Notes: generated by a model from the letters alone, not told the origin. Counted from the first letter of the stretch, positions 42,686 through 51,843 are shown. The stretch is 64,000 bases of DNA from JAFGOG01 sp034429215 (GCA_034429215.1 DAOUGI010000097.1:1-64000), one strand, 5' to 3'. Translations and numbers: made by a program.

Positions 42686-43108
42686 TTGACCGAGCCAAAG
42701 CTTAAGCGGACAGGGCTGCTCTTGGCCGTGCTGATCGCAGTGGGTTTGGCAGCAGGCATTGGATTGGGCCTGATCCTCGGTTGGATCGTGTGGCCGGTCA
42801 GCTACACCAACACCACCCTCATCGATCTGAGCACAGTCGACAAGGAAAACTATATCGTCCTGGTCGCTGCGGCCTATGCCGCGGATCGTGACCTGCCCAA
42901 GGCCCAGGATCGGCTCGACCTGCTGGAGGCGCCCAACACCCCCCAATGGATAGCCGATCTCACCGGCCGCTACATCGCCCAAGGTCGGAACGAGATCGAC
43001 ATCCGCAGCCTTGCAGAGCTGGCCCGCGCTCTCGGTGTGGAGACGGCACAGATGAGCCCTTATCTAAGCGCGTCGACGCCCTACCCCCAGCAGGAAAGCG
43101 TCCCATAG
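42686..43108 (+). CDS. Small membrane-anchored protein, tandem paralogue 1
   Basis: 140 aa from a TTG only 15 bp after the tRNA; GGGGA lies upstream. One N-terminal helix (10-35, LLAVLIAVGLAAGIGLGLIL) is followed by a helical domain: WPVSYTNTTLIDLSTVDKENYIVLVAAAYAADRDLPKAQDRLDLL and a later LAELARALGVE. The protein at 43115 has the same layout at the same spacing (PVDYYNVALDSLQPEHKLVY...AVEDDLERAQVRLSEL). The helical part looks like a short TPR-like repeat. The function is unknown. It may be co-transcribed with the tRNA. Confidence 0.8.
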   Translation: MTEPKLKRTGLLLAVLIAVGLAAGIGLGLILGWIVWPVSYTNTTLIDLSTVDKENYIVLVAAAYAADRDLPKAQDRLDLLEAPNTPQWIADLTGRYIAQGRNEIDIRSLAELARALGVETAQMSPYLSASTPYPQQESVP

Positions 43109-43114
43109 CTGCCC

Positions 43115-43900
43115 ATGAAATGGCAGAGACGAGCCTCTGTTTTCGCCCTGGCCCTTGTGGCCGGCCTGGCGGCGGGCCTTGTATTTGCTTGGGGCTTGAC
43201 CCCCGTCGACTACTACAACGTCGCCCTCGACTCGCTGCAGCCCGAGCACAAACTGGTCTACATGGCTCTCATCGGCGACCTGTACGCTGTAGAGGACGAC
43301 CTTGAGCGGGCCCAAGTGCGCCTGTCAGAACTGGGCGTTGAGCCGGATGGCTCGACACTAGCCGGGTCAATCGAGCATTACCTCGACAGTGGCGGCCGGA
43401 CCGAAGAGGTCGCCAACCTGGCCAGATTAGCCCAGGATCTGGGCTCTACCGGCGGAGTCCTGCTCGTCTTTGGCGCGACGCCAAAGGTCACTGCCCCTCG
43501 GATCACCAATACCACCCCCCTGCCCCCGACCCCATCGGCCACCCCCACCCCCAAGCTGACCTTCCGCCTGGTCGAGCAGACCGCCACATGTGCCCCGGCT
43601 GGGCAAAAAACCGGCAAAATCATCGTGCGGGTGCGCGACGTGGACGGCAATGGGATGGCAGGCGTCAAGGTCGCCGCATCCTGGACGACAGGCCAAGACC
43701 GCTTTTACACAGGCCTCCGGCCAGAGCTGGGACCCGGCTACGCCGACCTACAAATGGACCGCGGCGTCGAATACGAAGTGTCGATAGCCGACGCCAAGAG
43801 TGACGTCGCCGGCAGCCTGACCTCGCAACTGGCCGCGGGCATCTGCCCCTCCACCAGCCTGAGCCAAGACTGGCAATTGGTGTTTCAACAAGCGCCGTGA
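43115..43900 (+). CDS. Membrane-anchored protein, tandem paralogue 2 with extra C-terminal beta domain
   Basis: 261 aa. The first 115 residues repeat the design of the preceding gene (helix 8-30, then a TPR-like region). A Pro/Thr linker (PLPPTPSATPTPK, about 135-148) leads to a C-terminal beta domain with C160 and a late Cys, containing GKIIVRVRDVDGNGMAGVKV, the pattern of carboxypeptidase-regulatory or Ig-like folds. The gene follows the first paralogue by 6 bp. A duplication followed by domain gain is inferred. The same kind of extracytoplasmic 'QRIVGQPIEVRW' domain ends the next protein. Confidence 0.82.
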   Translation: MKWQRRASVFALALVAGLAAGLVFAWGLTPVDYYNVALDSLQPEHKLVYMALIGDLYAVEDDLERAQVRLSELGVEPDGSTLAGSIEHYLDSGGRTEEVANLARLAQDLGSTGGVLLVFGATPKVTAPRITNTTPLPPTPSATPTPKLTFRLVEQTATCAPAGQKTGKIIVRVRDVDGNGMAGVKVAASWTTGQDRFYTGLRPELGPGYADLQMDRGVEYEVSIADAKSDVAGSLTSQLAAGICPSTSLSQDWQLVFQQAP

Positions 43901-43905
43901 CGTAT

Positions 43906-43933
43906 TTGACAGCCTTTGGATGTCTGGTATAAT
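43906..43933 (+). promoter_or_regulatory. Promoter of the four-CNB gene
   Basis: TTGACA, 16 bp, TATAAT with a TGG extension. Confidence 0.75.
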
Positions 43934-43965
43934 ACCAGGCGCCCGCGAGGAGGTGCAAAAACAAC

Positions 43966-46689
43966 GTGAATTCGCGTTACGTAGGAGATGCTCCCTTCTT
44001 CTCGGCCCTGTCCGAAGAAGACCAGGAGTGCGTTTCCCAACGGATGCACTTGGAACACCGGCGAAGCGGTGACATACTGTTCCGTCAAGACGACGAGAGC
44101 ATCGCGCTGTACCTGATCAAATCAGGGTGGGTGCGGCTAATGGCCGACAGCGCGACGGTTCTGGCTACCCAAGGACCTGGCAGCCTGGTCGGCGAAACCG
44201 ATCTCTTTCTGGGGCGCCATCGTTCCCTGGGAGCAACAGTCCTCAGTGACACTGAGCTGTGGGTTCTGACCCGCCAAGACCTCACCGAGCTAATCGCCGA
44301 AAGGCCGACAATCGGCCTTAGGCTGACGCTCGCTTTCGGCGCCCGCCTTGCTGCTTTTGATCAATACCTGATCGACAACCGCCTCAGGCCACTGCCCTAC
44401 ATGGCAGGGCTTGGCGACGACGTCCTCAAGACAGTCGCCCGGCGGCTGACACCGGTTGAAAAGCGGCAGGGTGAGTTCATCGTCGAGCAGGGACAAGATT
44501 CCCAGGCGCTGTTCATCGTCGAAACGGGTCGAGTGCATCTACTAAGCTCCGAAGAAGGTGGAGACTTTTCAGAACTCCAGGCCGGAGAGACCTTTGGGGA
44601 GATGGCTCTGCTGACCGGCAAGCCACATACCCACTCCGCCAAGGCAGCAAGCGACGCGATCTTGTGGGCGTTGCCTGCCGCTGAGTTCAATGCGTTGGCC
44701 GAGAAACACCCCACCCTGCGCCTATCCCTCAGCAATATCCTCCACGAGCCGCTGACAACTCAAGACTTGACGCGGGCTGCGGACCGGTTGGCAACCATGC
44801 CCCTGTTCGCTGGCTTGGCGGAGGATAGTCTGCTGGCGGTAGCGCAGCGCTTGCTGCTGCGCCACACCCCGGCAGGCGAGGTCGTCTTTGTCGAGGGAAC
44901 ACCCGGCGACGCATTGTACCTGATCGACACGGGCGAGGTCGAGATCGCTTCAGATAGCCGGCGAGGGAGCGCCGTGTTGGCCCGCCTAGGCGCCAACGAC
45001 TTTTTCGGCGAGATGGCCCTCCTGACCGGCAAACCGCGCTCCACAGCGGCCCGCGCTGCTGCCCACACCAACCTGTGGGTCCTCTACCGCTCCGATTTCG
45101 AAGACCTGGTCAACCGGCATCCGGCCATCAGCCTGACTCTGAGCAAGGCGCTCAGCCAGCGGCTGGCCGACATGGACCGCCGCTTTACCGAGAACCACCT
45201 GCGCGGCCTGGGCCTGCTCACCGGCTTGTCGGCCACCCAGCTAGAAGAAATCAGCCGCAAGATGAAGCCGGTGCGCTACCGCCAGGGAGAGGCCATCCTC
45301 CGAGAAGGCGAGCCCGGCGACGAGATGTACTTTATCGAGTCGGGACAGGTGCAAGTAGTCCGCGGCCACGGGCCGGCCGCTACCATCCTGGCCGAGCTGG
45401 GCATGGGCGACCTCTTTGGCGAAATGGCGCTGCTCACCGGCAACCCCCGGTCGGCCACCGTCATGGCGCTGACCGACGTCGATCTGTGGCTGATGTCACG
45501 GTCCAGTTTCGACGAGATATCAAACAGCTACCCAAGCCTGGTCCTGGCGCTCAGCCGGCTGTTGAGTGAGCGGCTGCGCAGCACCGACGAGCGTTTCCTG
45601 AGACAGCCCGTTGTCACGGCGGCGATGGCCGCCCAGCCGTCACGATATGCCGCTCAGCCGGCGCCCAAAGCCGTACCGGTTCAGCCGCTCATGGCTCAAG
45701 CGTCCCAGGTAACCCAGAAGGTCCCCGCGGCCAAGCCGCGCCGGGCAGCCGAGCCGGCTGCGTCCGTCAGGACGGCCAAGCCGCAGGCCAGATCGGGCAA
45801 CCTGTTCAGCCGGCTCTCCGACTGGTTTGGCGGCCTGAGCCGGGGAGCCAAGATACGGCTCGTGGTCGCCACCCTGCTGATCGCCTGGCTGGTGCTGGTT
45901 GCCATGCCAATCCTGGTCATCTCCACCCTGGCGGCCGAAGACGTCACAGGCCTGCAAGGCGCAGTAGCCTTTGTCCAGACGGCGACTCCGCTGCCCACGT
46001 CGACTCCGCTGCCGACCGCGACGCAAATCCCGCCGACGGCCACACCGACGTCGATCCCACCGACCCACACGCCACTCCCAACCGAGACGCCGCTGCCAAC
46101 CGACACGCCCATCCCGCCGACCGAGACGCCGCTGCCGACCGAGACGCCGCTGCCGCCGACCGACACCCCAGCACCCAAGCCAACCAAGGCCCCGGCCACG
46201 GCAGCGCCGGCAACAAAAGCGGCATCCGCGGCGGGTGGACCCAATGCGGCTGCCCCGGCCAAAAACCTGCCGCCGCGCCAGGTTGACCCCCGCATCGCCG
46301 CGCTCGGCGTAAAGATCGTCGAACCGGCAAACATCAAGCCGGGCCAGCAATACTGGCGGTTGACCGAGCTTCGCTGGCAGGATGGCAACGAATCGGGCAA
46401 CGATCACACCATCTACATCGAAGTCAAAGACCAGTCCGGTCAGCGGATCGTCGGCCAGCCGATAGAGGTTCGCTGGGAAAGCGGCAGCCTGACGATCTTT
46501 GTCGAAGACAAGCCGGCGCCGGTCTATGGCGCAAACTTTCCCATGTACAACACCTTGGGCTCCTACGCGGTCAGCATCCCCGGCCTGCCCAGCGACGCCG
46601 TCTTGGGCATGGGCATGGGCACCATCGAGCAGCCCAACTTTACCATCCACACCAACTTTTTCCTGACCTACCAAAAAGTCACGCGATAA
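43966..46689 (+). CDS. Transmembrane protein with four cyclic-nucleotide-binding-like domains and an outer beta domain
   Basis: 907 aa from a GTG with AGGAGG upstream. Four cyclic-nucleotide-binding (CNB) folds lie in the cytosol: about 8-125, 143-255, 278-395 and 415-530. The phosphate-binding cassette is FGEMALLTGKPRSTAARA in domain 3 and FGEMALLTGNPRSATVMA in domain 4, with the key Arg. Domain 2 has PHTHSAKA and domain 1 VGETDLFLGRHRSLGAT, so their ligand binding is doubtful. An Ala/Pro/Lys linker, one membrane helix (630-655), a PTETPLP repeat (670-745) and a C-terminal beta domain (775-907) follow. Such a layout could pass an internal cNMP signal outward, or tether a surface domain. The partner and ligand are unknown. 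Confidence 0.88.
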   Translation: MNSRYVGDAPFFSALSEEDQECVSQRMHLEHRRSGDILFRQDDESIALYLIKSGWVRLMADSATVLATQGPGSLVGETDLFLGRHRSLGATVLSDTELWVLTRQDLTELIAERPTIGLRLTLAFGARLAAFDQYLIDNRLRPLPYMAGLGDDVLKTVARRLTPVEKRQGEFIVEQGQDSQALFIVETGRVHLLSSEEGGDFSELQAGETFGEMALLTGKPHTHSAKAASDAILWALPAAEFNALAEKHPTLRLSLSNILHEPLTTQDLTRAADRLATMPLFAGLAEDSLLAVAQRLLLRHTPAGEVVFVEGTPGDALYLIDTGEVEIASDSRRGSAVLARLGANDFFGEMALLTGKPRSTAARAAAHTNLWVLYRSDFEDLVNRHPAISLTLSKALSQRLADMDRRFTENHLRGLGLLTGLSATQLEEISRKMKPVRYRQGEAILREGEPGDEMYFIESGQVQVVRGHGPAATILAELGMGDLFGEMALLTGNPRSATVMALTDVDLWLMSRSSFDEISNSYPSLVLALSRLLSERLRSTDERFLRQPVVTAAMAAQPSRYAAQPAPKAVPVQPLMAQASQVTQKVPAAKPRRAAEPAASVRTAKPQARSGNLFSRLSDWFGGLSRGAKIRLVVATLLIAWLVLVAMPILVISTLAAEDVTGLQGAVAFVQTATPLPTSTPLPTATQIPPTATPTSIPPTHTPLPTETPLPTDTPIPPTETPLPTETPLPPTDTPAPKPTKAPATAAPATKAASAAGGPNAAAPAKNLPPRQVDPRIAALGVKIVEPANIKPGQQYWRLTELRWQDGNESGNDHTIYIEVKDQSGQRIVGQPIEVRWESGSLTIFVEDKPAPVYGANFPMYNTLGSYAVSIPGLPSDAVLGMGMGTIEQPNFTIHTNFFLTYQKVTR

Positions 46690-46705
46690 GCGTCGACACA
46701 AACCC

Positions 46706-46739
46706 AAGGGGCGGACCGCTGGTCCGCCCCTTTTTTTTT
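46706..46739 (+). terminator. Rho-independent terminator of the four-CNB gene
   Basis: AAGGGGCGGACC and GGTCCGCCCCTT are perfect 12-bp arms with a GCT loop, followed by seven further T. Confidence 0.95.
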
Positions 46740-46740
46740 A

Positions 46741-46812
46741 CACTCCGTTTACACTCCCGCAAAACCCCCACAACACCCCCCACCCATAATACACCCAACA
46801 CTGCACCCTACC
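46741..46812 (+). other. C-rich, G-poor stretch (rut-like)
   Basis: About 72 bases on the plus strand carry only three G and are built of C and A runs such as ACCCCCCACCC. This composition, directly behind an intrinsic terminator, fits a Rho utilisation region. The only gene within reach is transcribed from further right. Confidence 0.4.
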
Positions 46813-46853
46813 CTTAAATCCCTCTTCCCTAGGGGAGCGGGCAGGGTGAGGGA
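46801..46853. repeat. CACCCT...AGGGTG inverted repeat (family 2)
   Basis: CACCCTACCC and the distal GGGCAGGGTG pair around an inner CTCTTCCCTAGGGGAG hairpin, just before the next gene's ribosome site. Confidence 0.6.
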
Positions 46854-46880
46854 GAAAACACCATTGTTAAGGAGGGCACC

Positions 46881-47774
46881 ATGAACCGAACGCTAATCGC
46901 AATGATGACCATCGCCATGCTGGTTCTGCTGGCTGGCGGAGTTGTTTGGGCCGCCGACTCGCAGGCGCCGGCCCAACTGCCCGCCACACAGGCGCGCACC
47001 GTCATCGAGGATCAAGCCTCGGCGGCCGGCATACCGGGCCGGCTGTCCGACAACATCGCCCGCGGCACCGTGACCGCCGTCGAAGAGGACCAGGCACTGA
47101 TCACCACGGACGACGGCGTGACCGTCACCCTGCTCATCACCGGCACCACCGTCCGGTGGCTGCCCGGCCAGCCGCCCACCCACACCATAGAGCTGGCTGT
47201 CGGCGACCCCGTCCTGGCCTTTGGCCGGCCGGCGACCCGCGACGACGGCGGCAAGGCGCTCACCGCCCTCATCATCGTCGTCGCCGAGGATGAGGACCTG
47301 CCCAAATACCTGATCCGAGGCAAGGTAGTCGTCGCCACCCAGCAGACAATCGTCGTGGACACCGGCCAGCGGGAGCGCGCCATCACCATTCTGCCCCGCA
47401 CCCGTTTCTTGCCATCCGGTAACCCCGACCTCGGCGACACCGTCATCGCCTTGGGCCAACCGAACGAGCTGGGCCAGTGGGTCGGCGGTGCCGTAATAGT
47501 GCCAGGCGCAGCCAAAGAGGCCGCCCGCCGGCTCGTCGGCAAGGTAACCGCCATCGACCTGGACGCCGCCACGCTGACCGTCCAGGTGGGCCGGCGCGGC
47601 GAGGTCACCATCGTCACCGACAACGACACCAAATACCGCATCCGCGACATCCAGGAGCCGGCCTTGGCCGACATCAAGGTCGGTGACCGGATCTGGGCCG
47701 CCGGCCGCTTCGAGCAGGACAGCCAAGCCCGCTTCCTGGCCCGGCTGATCGGCGTCGTTGCCGCCAAAGAGTAA
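46881..47774 (+). CDS. Secreted protein with three DUF5666-like beta repeats
   Basis: 297 aa, ATG with AAGGAGGG upstream. Signal peptide 1-24 (ending VWA-A). Three similar beta units follow, each of the pattern 'RGxVTAVxxDxxxxTTxxGVTVT...GDPVxAFGxP': starting at about 60 (RGTVTAVEEDQALITTDDG), 145 (RGKVVVATQQTIVVDTGQR) and 217 (VGKVTAIDLDAATLTVQVG). This fits the small OB-like DUF5666 family found in periplasmic proteins. There is no membrane anchor and no catalytic residue visible. It ends at a bidirectional terminator. Confidence 0.85.
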   Translation: MNRTLIAMMTIAMLVLLAGGVVWAADSQAPAQLPATQARTVIEDQASAAGIPGRLSDNIARGTVTAVEEDQALITTDDGVTVTLLITGTTVRWLPGQPPTHTIELAVGDPVLAFGRPATRDDGGKALTALIIVVAEDEDLPKYLIRGKVVVATQQTIVVDTGQRERAITILPRTRFLPSGNPDLGDTVIALGQPNELGQWVGGAVIVPGAAKEAARRLVGKVTAIDLDAATLTVQVGRRGEVTIVTDNDTKYRIRDIQEPALADIKVGDRIWAAGRFEQDSQARFLARLIGVVAAKE

Positions 47775-47782
47775 AACAGAGT

Positions 47783-47826
47783 GTAAAAAAGCCCCGGCTG
47801 CCAATTGGCAGTCGGGGCTTTTTTAC
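47783..47826. terminator. Bidirectional terminator between convergent genes
   Basis: GTAAAAAAGCCCCGGCTGCCA pairs with its near-complement TGGCAGTCGGGGCTTTTTTAC, with A- and T-runs on both sides. Confidence 0.93.
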
Positions 47827-47832
47827 CATCCC

Positions 47833-49338
47833 CTACTTGGCCATCGCCTTCAGGGCGTTGTACGCCTCGCGTGGATAGAATTGGGGATAGTTAGGCACCG
47901 CGATCGACCACCAATACTGCTCGTCGCTCTCCGTCCAGTCAATGTCCGGCATATAGATCAAGCTCATCACCCCGATCCACGGCTGCCAATTCGCCTTGGC
48001 ATACTGATAGGCGCGCACGAAATAGTCGGACTGCTGCTCCTCCGTAACGGCGTGCCAGGCATAGGGCGAATCAGGGCGCTCGTCGATAGTCCAGCCGAAC
48101 TCCAAAACCACCACCTTCTTCTTCTGATCGCCGTTGTCCACCATGATCTGGCGCAGATCCTCCACGTGGCGGAAGCAATAGATGCGGCATGCCGGTCCCG
48201 GGCAGTTCACATCACCCTTGTTATAGTAGTCGGCATTGGTCGACACCTCCGCCGGGTCCATCTCGGGCGCCGCCTTAAAGCCCGCGCCGTGCGCCCCTAG
48301 GAATCCAAAGTAAGGCTGGGCCCCGGCGGCATACATCTGCTTGATAAAAGCCGTGTCGGGCATCGCCACCTTGTCGTTCCGGGTAGTGGGCGCCATGCCG
48401 GCGGTGATGATATAGGCTGCCTCGTCGCCGCGCTTGATCGCCTCAAACCCGGTCTTGAGCAGCCGCGTATAGTCGGTTGGGCTGGGCGCCTGCCCCCCCC
48501 ACTCTCGCGCTAGGTTTGGCTCGTTCCAGATCTGATACGCCGCGATCCTGCCCTTGTAGCGCGCTGCCACCGCGTAGGCAAAATCGGCAAAATCTTGATA
48601 ATTTTTGGGCGGGCTCATGATCACCTTATTATCGTTCGGGTACGCCTGCCCGCTGGCCCACGTTGGCTCGCTATCCAGCCGGACGATCAGCCGCAGGCCC
48701 ACACTCTCCGCCTGGGCCACGATCCGGTCGGTGATCGACCAGTCGAACCGGCCCTTGCCCAACCCCTCGATCTCGCGCCACGAAAAGTCCTGCTTGACCC
48801 AGCGAAACCCCGCGTCGCGGACCATCTCCAGGTCCCGTTGAGCCACCTCAGCCCGCCACCACAAAAACGCCTGCATGCCATAGTCCGGCGACTTCATCGT
48901 CGGCCGCTTGATCGGAGCATCAGTCGGCGGCACAGCCGTCGCGCTGGGCGGCGCAGCCGTCGTCGCGACCGGCGCGGCCGTCGGCACATCGGTGTCCACC
49001 GGCGGCGCCGCCGTGATCGCTTGGGTTGCCGTCGGCGCGGGCGTCCAGGTCGGCAGCTCCACCGTTGGAGTGCTCGTAGACGTCACTGCTGCCGTCAGCG
49101 GCGGAGTGCTGGTCAGGGTAGGTATCGATATGATGGGCGTGAAAACCGACACCGCAGCCGCCGGCGTAGCGGTGGCGCCTTCCTTGCGCGAGTTGATCAC
49201 AGTATAGATCAAGAATGCCGCCACCACGATGGCAGCGATCGCGGTGATTACCCCCAGCACCACCAGCGTCCTCATAAGGTTTTTGTTCTCCGGCTCGCTC
49301 CCTGTCGTTCGAGAGCGTGACGATCTCTGTGTATTCAC
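47833..49338 (-). CDS. Membrane-anchored clan GH-A glycosidase-like protein
   Basis: 501 aa from a GTG. A cytosolic head (1-21), one membrane helix (22-47), a Thr/Pro/Ala linker (55-145) and a TIM-barrel (150-500). Likely catalytic residues: E273 in QIWNEPN (acid/base) and E413 in VVLEFGWT (nucleophile), placed as in GH5, GH39 or GH51. The motifs RWVKQDFSWREIEG and ADFAYAVAARYKGRI are typical of GH39-like proteins. Three cysteines (C379, C384, C388) sit in an insertion NCPGPACRIYC. It would act on polysaccharide at the cell surface; the substrate is unknown. No consensus promoter was found in the 228-bp upstream gap. Confidence 0.87.
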   Translation of the reverse strand: MNTQRSSRSRTTGSEPENKNLMRTLVVLGVITAIAAIVVAAFLIYTVINSRKEGATATPAAAVSVFTPIISIPTLTSTPPLTAAVTSTSTPTVELPTWTPAPTATQAITAAPPVDTDVPTAAPVATTAAPPSATAVPPTDAPIKRPTMKSPDYGMQAFLWWRAEVAQRDLEMVRDAGFRWVKQDFSWREIEGLGKGRFDWSITDRIVAQAESVGLRLIVRLDSEPTWASGQAYPNDNKVIMSPPKNYQDFADFAYAVAARYKGRIAAYQIWNEPNLAREWGGQAPSPTDYTRLLKTGFEAIKRGDEAAYIITAGMAPTTRNDKVAMPDTAFIKQMYAAGAQPYFGFLGAHGAGFKAAPEMDPAEVSTNADYYNKGDVNCPGPACRIYCFRHVEDLRQIMVDNGDQKKKVVVLEFGWTIDERPDSPYAWHAVTEEQQSDYFVRAYQYAKANWQPWIGVMSLIYMPDIDWTESDEQYWWSIAVPNYPQFYPREAYNALKAMAK

Positions 49339-49566
49339 CTGTCAACCTCTATTGTAGAGTTGCCAGCTTAACTGACCGCCCGATTATAACGGAAAAGGCG
49401 GTGCGCGTCAAACGGGCAAGCCTGTTACCCAAGGGCGGTACCCATCGCCCACCATAGCCTGCAAGATCCTGGCGAGGGTGTTGCCTGACACCTTCCATCT
49501 CGTCTGCCACCCGCGCCACGACGCATACCGCCGGGCAGCGTAGATCGTGCCCTATTCGAGATCTTC

Positions 49567-51663
49567 TCAGGGCTGAGCCTTGATCACCAGAGGCAAGTAG
49601 ACACGGAACACCGGCCGTGGCAACACCGTCAGCTCAAACGTCTCGTGCGCAGTGTCAGTGCCATCGTCCACAGTGATTGTGACCATGCACGTCCCGGTCA
49701 TGTCAGCCGTAGGCGTCAGGGTCACAGTGCGTGCCATCCCTGCCCCGCCAAAGACGATGTGGCTAACGGGTAGCAATGCCGTATCGGAAGACTCGCCCCA
49801 CAGCAACAGGTCATCGGCCGGCGTTTCCGGGTCATAAATGGCAAAGTCAATCGGCCCGGCGGCCCCATTTTCATAGATCGTCTGGTCGGGAATCTCCGAG
49901 ATGGTGGGCGCTGTGTTGCCCGGCGTGACGGTCACCGATACTGTTGCGTTGTCGGTCAGTCCACCAGGGTCGCCGACAGTATAGTCAAAGGCATCGATCC
50001 CGGCAAAGCCGGGCGCCGGCGTGTAGGTGACGGTAACACCATCCGTCTCGACGGTTCCGTTGCTGGGGTCGCCCAGGGCCGCCACGTGCAGCAGATCATT
50101 GTTGGGATCGTGATCGTTGTCCAGCACCGGAATGACCACTGCCACCCCTCCTACCGTAGTGGCGACATCGTCCTCGGCAATTGGCGCCGCATTGAGCACG
50201 ACCAAGCCCGCCTCGCCGGTGTTGTTGCCCAGATTGCCTTCAACCAGTGGTGAGCTGATGACCGCAGTGTTGGTAAAAGCAAACCCACCCGCTAGGCCCA
50301 GGCTGATCTGCCCGGTGATGGTGATGACACCGCCCTCGCCGCCGGCCAGCTCGCCCACCTGCCACACGTAACTGATGGTCCCTGTGGCAGTGATAGCCGC
50401 GCCGCTGTTCGACACTTGGACGTCGGTCAGGTAGATCGGCACCTCGTCGGTGATCACGGCGCCGGCGAGGGTGGCAGTCGGCACGTCAGCATAGGCAAAT
50501 TCGATCACATACTGCACCGTCTCGCCCGGGGCGGCCTGCTCGGGGATCGCCGTCTTGATCAGCCACAGATCTGGCCCGCTGGGGGCCAGGTACTCGATAA
50601 AGCGCCCGCTGACACCCGAGATTTTGGCTTCGACCACGTTGCCGGCACGGTCGATCTCGTAAACGCCGGCGCCGGTGGTGGTCAGGATATTGCCATTCGG
50701 CAGCTCATAGACGCCCCGGTAGCCCCCAAGAGCGGCCGGGTTGTAGACGCCGACCAGCGCCCCGGCGGCGGTGAGCTCCACGATCCCCTCCTGGGTGCCG
50801 CCAAAGTCGGCGACGAGCACGTTGCCGTTGCCCGCCTCGGTCACCTGCTCTGGAAAGTTGTTGATAGCTGCCAGGTCAGCCAGGTAAGCGCCGGTCAGGT
50901 CGTAGCGATGGATAGCGTCACTGTCAATGCCGGCCACCAGCCAGTCGGCGCCGCGGGCATAGACGTCAAAGGGTGAGCCCAACCCGCCGCTGCCGTTGGC
51001 CACGAAATTGCCCAGATAGTTGCCGCTAGTGTCGAACTCGGCCACGGCATCGTCGTTGGCCCCGGCGCCCACCGTCACCAGCAGATTGCCGTTGGGCTGC
51101 AGGGCGATGCCCCGGATGTTGTCGAGGATGGCAGGGTTCGGGCCGCCCACAGGCGCAAAAGTGCCCAGAAAGTTGCCGTCCAGGTCATACTCCTGGACCA
51201 CGTCCCTGATCTGATCGGATACCAGGATGCTGTCGCCGCCGGCGCTGAGGATAGCACAGACCGGGGTGCTGAGGTTCGTTGGGTCGGCGGGAATAAAGTC
51301 GGCGTCCACCAGATCGCCACTGGTGGGATCAAAGGCCATGACCCGTTTGTTGGTCGAGTCGGGGATCAACAGCAGTCCAGTCGATTGCAGCAGGACACTG
51401 GCTCGGGCTGCCGTTGCCGGATCGCGCCGGCCTTGTGGGGCGGCTTGGCGCTCGGGACAGAGGTATAGCCGGTAGCCCGTGTCGTAACGGCAGGCAGCAG
51501 AGACCGGCTGCTCCAAGGCGACCAGACCGGTCTCTTCCCCGATCCGGCGCAGGCGATCCCCTGCCGGTTCATCCACCGCCGAGGAGCTGGCAGCGACCAA
51601 CAGGACGCCGCTCATGCTTAGCAACAGAACTGCCACCGCCAAAATTCCGAATAACCGCTTCAT
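49567..51663 (-). CDS. Exported beta-propeller plus Ig-like surface protein with YLPLVIK tail
   Basis: 698 aa from an ATG with AAAGGAGAGG upstream. Signal peptide (1-26); a region of NHL/Vgb-like propeller blades at about 75-350 (LLIPDSTNKRVMAFD, GIALQPNGNLLVTVGAG, YELPNGNILTTTGAGVYEID); a DUF11-like domain (about 355-475, LIKTAIPEQAAPGETVQYVI); an Ig-like tandem repeat of the BIg_17/cadherin type (480-580, APIAEDDVATTVGGVAV, VLDNDHDPNNDLL, YTPAPGFAGIDAFDYTV); a second Ig-like unit (580-680); tail FRVYLPLVIKAQP. The divergent promoter at 51773 drives it. It is likely a surface or sheath protein; the ligand is unknown. Confidence 0.88.
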   Translation of the reverse strand: MKRLFGILAVAVLLLSMSGVLLVAASSSAVDEPAGDRLRRIGEETGLVALEQPVSAACRYDTGYRLYLCPERQAAPQGRRDPATAARASVLLQSTGLLLIPDSTNKRVMAFDPTSGDLVDADFIPADPTNLSTPVCAILSAGGDSILVSDQIRDVVQEYDLDGNFLGTFAPVGGPNPAILDNIRGIALQPNGNLLVTVGAGANDDAVAEFDTSGNYLGNFVANGSGGLGSPFDVYARGADWLVAGIDSDAIHRYDLTGAYLADLAAINNFPEQVTEAGNGNVLVADFGGTQEGIVELTAAGALVGVYNPAALGGYRGVYELPNGNILTTTGAGVYEIDRAGNVVEAKISGVSGRFIEYLAPSGPDLWLIKTAIPEQAAPGETVQYVIEFAYADVPTATLAGAVITDEVPIYLTDVQVSNSGAAITATGTISYVWQVGELAGGEGGVITITGQISLGLAGGFAFTNTAVISSPLVEGNLGNNTGEAGLVVLNAAPIAEDDVATTVGGVAVVIPVLDNDHDPNNDLLHVAALGDPSNGTVETDGVTVTYTPAPGFAGIDAFDYTVGDPGGLTDNATVSVTVTPGNTAPTISEIPDQTIYENGAAGPIDFAIYDPETPADDLLLWGESSDTALLPVSHIVFGGAGMARTVTLTPTADMTGTCMVTITVDDGTDTAHETFELTVLPRPVFRVYLPLVIKAQP

Positions 51664-51772
51664 CTTTTCCTCTCCTTTCTGTGACTTGATTCTTCCTTGC
51701 TGTTCCACCGGTTCGATGTCGTGTTCGGTGCTTTGCATGTCACGCGGCCGCCAGGCGCACCACTAGGCCTTG

Positions 51773-51801
51773 ATTATAGCACATTCGCCCGGCTCGGGCA
51801 A
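51773..51801 (-). promoter_or_regulatory. Promoter of the propeller/Ig-like protein gene
   Basis: On the minus strand TTGCCC, 17 bp, TATAAT with a TGC extension. Leader of about 105 nt. Confidence 0.75.
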
Positions 51802-51843
51802 GCCAGCTCACACAAACCAGGCCGAAATCTGTCAATTGCCAAT

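Noticed and set aside
42686..43108. Start at 42644 inside the tRNA
   Set aside because: The longer frame begins within the tRNA T arm; the TTG at 42686 has its own GGGGA site.
49339..49566. A promoter or small gene in the gap before the GH-A-like glycosidase
   Set aside because: A TACAAT lies at 49351-49356 on the minus strand but no -35 fits, and no frame with a ribosome site is seen.
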